Shown here one piece after another: positions 5,890-8,055 of a DNA stretch of 8,055 nucleotides (positions are counted from its first letter, which is position 1; every line of letters starts with the position of its first letter). Location of the stretch: positions 1-8,055 of the forward strand of contig JAEEGW010000349.1 of the NCBI GenBank assembly GCA_016280525.1, read 5' to 3'. The notes below the pieces were generated by a model, which saw only the letters and a program-made list of their open reading frames with translations, searched no databases and was not told where the DNA came from. Both the position numbers and the translations under genes were made by a program. Origin of the DNA: Clostridiales bacterium. Lineage in GTDB: Bacteria > Bacillota > Clostridia > Oscillospirales > CAG-272.

Positions 5890-6627
5890 TCACAGTTTTT
5901 TCGCCGTTTTCAGCGCTAATTCCATCATCTGCGTAAACGAGTTCTGGCGCTCTTCCGCGCTCGTCGCCTCGCCGGTTATAAGGTGGTCGGATATGGTGCA
6001 TATAGCAAGCGCGTTTTTGCCGCATCTCGCCGCGTTCATGTAAAGTGCCGCCGCCTCCATCTCGACCGCCATAACGCCCATTTTGCTCCAGGTTTTTTCG
6101 GAATACATATTTGCGGGAATACCTTCCGAATCGTTGTAGAAAGTGTCGGAAGATAAGATATTTCCTACGTGATACCGCACGCCCATCTCATCCGCCGTGT
6201 CCGTGCAGGCCTTCAGCATTTTGTAGCTGCATACCGGCGCGAAAGTGCCGGGCAAATGGTACTGATGCGCGAAATTCGAGTTCGTGCAGGCGCCCATTCC
6301 CATTACTATGTCGCGCACTTTTATGTCCTCGACCATGGCTCCGGCGGAGCCTATGCGCATTATGTTTTCCACCTCGAAAAAGTTGTATAACTCGTATGAA
6401 TAAATGCCGATCGACGGCATGCCCATGCCGCTCGCCATTACCGAAACGCGCTGCCCCTCGTATTCTCCGGTGTAGCCCTGTATGCCGCGCACGTTGTTTA
6501 CGAGCTTCGCGTTTGTCAAAAAGTTCTCCGCTATGAATTTAGCGCGCAAGGGGTCGCCCGGCATAAGGACGGTCTTTGCAAAATCGTCGGGCGTCGCGTT
6601 TATATGCGGGGTCGGATAATTTGCCAT
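5890..6627 (-). CDS. deoD: purine-nucleoside phosphorylase, DeoD type
   Basis: Cytoplasmic enzyme that phosphorolyses purine ribo- and deoxyribonucleosides to free base plus (deoxy)ribose-1-phosphate, feeding the phosphopentomutase encoded next. It has 245 aa, close to the 239 aa of E. coli DeoD and much shorter than the trimeric PunA class. Visible motifs include TPHINA with His8, MPGDPLRAK with phosphate-loop Gly24 and Arg28, NNVRG with Arg47, and RIGSAGA with Arg91 and Ser94. Near the C-terminus are VEMEAAALY with the nucleoside-binding Glu residues 189 and 191, TISDH with Asp214, which protonates the base in this family, and AEERQ with Arg227. The start is supported by AGAGGT (plus-strand 6635-6640) 7 nt before the ATG. 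It lies 13 nt after deoC and 1 nt before deoB-cdd, so the three are almost certainly one transcript. Confidence 0.97.
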   Translation of the reverse strand: MANYPTPHINATPDDFAKTVLMPGDPLRAKFIAENFLTNAKLVNNVRGIQGYTGEYEGQRVSVMASGMGMPSIGIYSYELYNFFEVENIMRIGSAGAMVEDIKVRDIVMGMGACTNSNFAHQYHLPGTFAPVCSYKMLKACTDTADEMGVRYHVGNILSSDTFYNDSEGIPANMYSEKTWSKMGVMAVEMEAAALYMNAARCGKNALAICTISDHLITGEATSAEERQNSFTQMMELALKTAKKL

Positions 6628-6640
6628 GATTTTTACCTCT

Positions 6641-7330
6641 TTATCTTATAAGATCGTCAAGTTTTCTCGCTCTTTCCGTTTCCTGCGCTTTTGCCAGCTT
6701 TACGACGCGGCTCGTGCCGAGTCTTGACGCGCCGAGTTCAATGAATTTTTCCGCGTCTTCAAGAGAAGAAATGCCGCCCGCCGCTTTGATCTTCAGCGCC
6801 GGCGCGCAGTGCTTTTTCATAAGCGCCACGTCGTCAAACGTCGCGCCGCCGGTCGAAAATCCCGTTGAGGTCTTAATATATTCCGCGCCGGATCTTGATA
6901 CGACCTCGCACATTTTGATCTTTTCTTCATCCGTCAAAAGACACGTTTCGATTATGACCTTCAGCAGCTTGCCGTCGCAGGCGTATTTTATCGCCTTGAT
7001 CTCGTCAAGGACCTTGTCGTACAGACCGTCTTTCACCCAGCCCACGTTTATGACCATATCGACCTCGTCCGCGCCGTTCTTTACGGCGTCGTACGCCATA
7101 AAGCACTTTGCGGCGGTCGTATCGTACCCGTTCGGAAAGCCTATGACCGTGCAGATGCACAGCCTGTCCCCGACGTATTCCTTTGCCTGCTTGACGTACG
7201 ACGCGGGGATGCAGACGGAAGCCGTGCCGTACTTTATCCCGTCGTCACACAGCGCCTTTATTTGATCCCACGTTGCGGTCTGAGATAAAAGCGTATGGTC
7301 GCATTTACCGAGTATTTCTTTTAGATCCAT
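6641..7330 (-). CDS. deoC: deoxyribose-phosphate aldolase
   Basis: Cytoplasmic class I aldolase that cleaves 2-deoxyribose-5-phosphate to acetaldehyde and glyceraldehyde-3-phosphate, the last step of deoxynucleoside catabolism. The 229-aa protein is typical of the short bacterial DeoC class. CDHTLL (10-15) opens the barrel. EVDMVINVG (89-97) carries Asp91, YIKTSTGFSTGGAT (151-164) carries the Schiff-base Lys153, and IKAAGGI (181-187) carries the second active-site Lys182. LGTS (204-207) is the phosphate-binding end of the barrel. It is the first gene of the minus-strand operon. AAAAGGAGA (plus-strand 7338-7346) lies 7 nt from the ATG. A strong promoter and a palindrome precede it with only about 25 nt of leader, so control is more likely by a DNA-binding repressor than by a leader RNA. 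Confidence 0.97.
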   Translation of the reverse strand: MDLKEILGKCDHTLLSQTATWDQIKALCDDGIKYGTASVCIPASYVKQAKEYVGDRLCICTVIGFPNGYDTTAAKCFMAYDAVKNGADEVDMVINVGWVKDGLYDKVLDEIKAIKYACDGKLLKVIIETCLLTDEEKIKMCEVVSRSGAEYIKTSTGFSTGGATFDDVALMKKHCAPALKIKAAGGISSLEDAEKFIELGASRLGTSRVVKLAKAQETERARKLDDLIR

Positions 7331-7345
7331 AATTTTTTCTCCTTT

Positions 7346-7360
7346 TGTGTATTATACACA
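7346..7360. promoter_or_regulatory. perfect palindrome over the deoC transcription start, probable repressor operator
   Basis: TGTGTATTATACACA has 7-bp perfect arms around one central base. It lies immediately downstream of the -10 box and covers the predicted start point near 7355, the classic place for a repressor to block transcription. It is short and A/T-rich in the middle, so it is a better DNA operator than RNA hairpin. The binding protein is not encoded in the window; a DeoR- or GntR-type regulator is a guess. Confidence 0.6.
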
Positions 7361-7361
7361 G

Positions 7362-7390
7362 ATTATAGCATACAAACGGCGATAATTCAA
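7362..7390 (-). promoter_or_regulatory. sigma-A promoter of the deoC-deoD-deoB/cdd operon
   Basis: Read on the minus strand: TTGAAT (-35, plus 7385-7390), a 17-nt spacer, then TATAAT (-10, plus 7362-7367) preceded by TGC, an extended -10. The expected start of transcription is near 7355, leaving about 25 nt of leader before the deoC ATG. A/T-rich sequence lies further upstream (about 7402-7425) and could act as an UP element. A second TATAAT (plus 7351-7356) occurs closer to the gene but lacks an equally good -35. Confidence 0.8.
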
Positions 7391-7443
7391 TACAGTTTGC
7401 GAAAAATTTTATGTTTTTTTCCTTTATGTGTTACAGCTTGATA

Positions 7444-7471
7444 TTGACAAAAAGGATTTATATGATATAAT
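7444..7471 (+). promoter_or_regulatory. sigma-A promoter of the divergent glycoside hydrolase-like gene
   Basis: Perfect TTGACA (7444-7449), a 16-nt spacer and perfect TATAAT (7466-7471) preceded by TGA, giving an extended -10. The predicted start is near 7478, about 24 nt before the ATG at 7502, with no room for a structured leader. Its -35 is 53 bp from the -35 of the oppositely directed deoC promoter, so the two do not overlap but could share a regulator. Confidence 0.85.
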
Positions 7472-7501
7472 AAATAAAAAAACGTATAGGAGATCAAAGG
7501 C

Positions 7502-8055
7502 ATGGAAAACAAGTACCCGAACGAAGCTCCCATAACGAGGCCGCAGGAATGTCAGACGGAATGCGGCTGGTATGACGACCCGAGGCGTCAGAGAGGCTTT
7601 ATAGACTTTCGTCCGTTCGCGGACGATAAAACGGTGCTTAAAAATCCGCACAAGGGATGGTTCTGGCATTTTATAGACAACGGCTACAGATGCGGTATGT
7701 ACAGAGACAGAGTGATACCGGGCGATTACGTTGAATGGTTCCCGGGCATGAACCATTTGTATCTGCGCTTTGACTGGTCGGACGTTGAAAAAGAAGAGGG
7801 CGTATACGACTTTGACTTCCTTGACAAGATCATGGAGGAATGGGGACCTCACGGCTACCGTTTCTCGCTGCGTGCCGTATGCTACGAAACGACGCCGGGG
7901 CTTGAATTCGCCACACCGGAATACGTTTTCAAAAAAGGCGCAAAATGCTACCGCATAGGCGGGGACAAAATACAGCCGGACTATTCCGATCCTGTCTTTT
8001 TGTCGTATCTTGAAAAATTCATGGAGAAATTCGGCGAAAAGTACAATAACGACGA
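7502..8055 (+). CDS. glycoside hydrolase-like TIM-barrel protein, 3' part cut by window edge
   Basis: Open from ATG at 7502 to the window end (184 codons plus 2 nt). AGGAGAT (7488-7494) sits 7 nt before the ATG, and a near-consensus promoter lies just upstream. There is no signal peptide, so the visible part looks cytoplasmic. After a polar N-terminus comes LKNPHKGWFWHFIDN (about residues 47-61), then YLRFDWSDVEKEEGVYDFDF (about 87-106), LDKIMEEWGPHGYRFSLRA and PDYSDPVFLSYLEKFMEKFG. A strand ending in Asp-Trp, followed by an acidic EEGVYDFDF turn and an amphipathic helix, is the early beta-alpha pattern of clan GH-A proteins such as GH42-like and DUF4832-type families. The catalytic acids would lie beyond the visible part, so neither activity nor substrate can be stated. 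It is divergent from the nucleoside operon and may be unrelated to it. Confidence 0.72.
   Translation, partial: MENKYPNEAPITRPQECQTECGWYDDPRRQRGFIDFRPFADDKTVLKNPHKGWFWHFIDNGYRCGMYRDRVIPGDYVEWFPGMNHLYLRFDWSDVEKEEGVYDFDFLDKIMEEWGPHGYRFSLRAVCYETTPGLEFATPEYVFKKGAKCYRIGGDKIQPDYSDPVFLSYLEKFMEKFGEKYNND

Noticed and set aside
7331..7360. Riboswitch upstream of deoC
   Set aside because: The predicted leader is only about 25 nt, too short for a purine or other aptamer, and no such conserved core is seen.

Overview
The window carries a nucleoside uptake and catabolism locus on the minus strand, plus the start of one divergent gene on the plus strand. Moderate GC content, strong GGAGG-type ribosome binding sites, sigma-A promoters with extended -10 boxes, a BMP-family lipoprotein transporter and dense short intergenic hairpin repeats together suggest an uncultured gut-type Clostridia (Firmicutes). 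That taxonomic placement is inference; no marker gene is present.

Reading the minus strand 5' to 3' (right to left): a promoter and palindromic operator candidate (about 7346-7390), deoC (deoxyribose-phosphate aldolase), deoD (hexameric-type purine-nucleoside phosphorylase), then one 526-residue ORF that joins a complete phosphopentomutase (DeoB) to a complete cytidine deaminase (Cdd). A 118-bp gap holds a probable second promoter with its own palindrome. After it come a BMP/PnrA-like nucleoside-binding lipoprotein, a double-domain ABC ATPase and the first membrane permease, which runs off the left edge. A second permease gene would be expected just beyond position 1.

The genes form a coherent pathway. 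The ABC system imports nucleosides. DeoD cleaves purine (deoxy)nucleosides to base and (deoxy)ribose-1-phosphate. DeoB moves the phosphate to C5. DeoC splits deoxyribose-5-phosphate into acetaldehyde and glyceraldehyde-3-phosphate. Cdd converts cytidine and deoxycytidine to uridine and deoxyuridine, whose phosphorolysis needs a pyrimidine-nucleoside phosphorylase not seen here.

The strangest part is the 359-bp gap between the binding-protein and ATPase genes (2757-3115). It holds a strong hairpin just after the binding-protein stop codon, a short-period array of GATTTCATC repeats separated by different self-complementary spacers, and two inverted 25-bp repeats whose only two differences preserve an internal hairpin. 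It also holds two further hairpins and a run of five G-tracts on the transcribed-sense strand. The binding-protein gene is thus separated from the ATPase and permease genes by a highly structured RNA segment, which probably sets their relative expression.

On the plus strand, a near-consensus promoter at 7444-7471 drives a gene whose N-terminal 184 codons look like a cytoplasmic TIM-barrel glycoside hydrolase-like protein, cut by the right edge.
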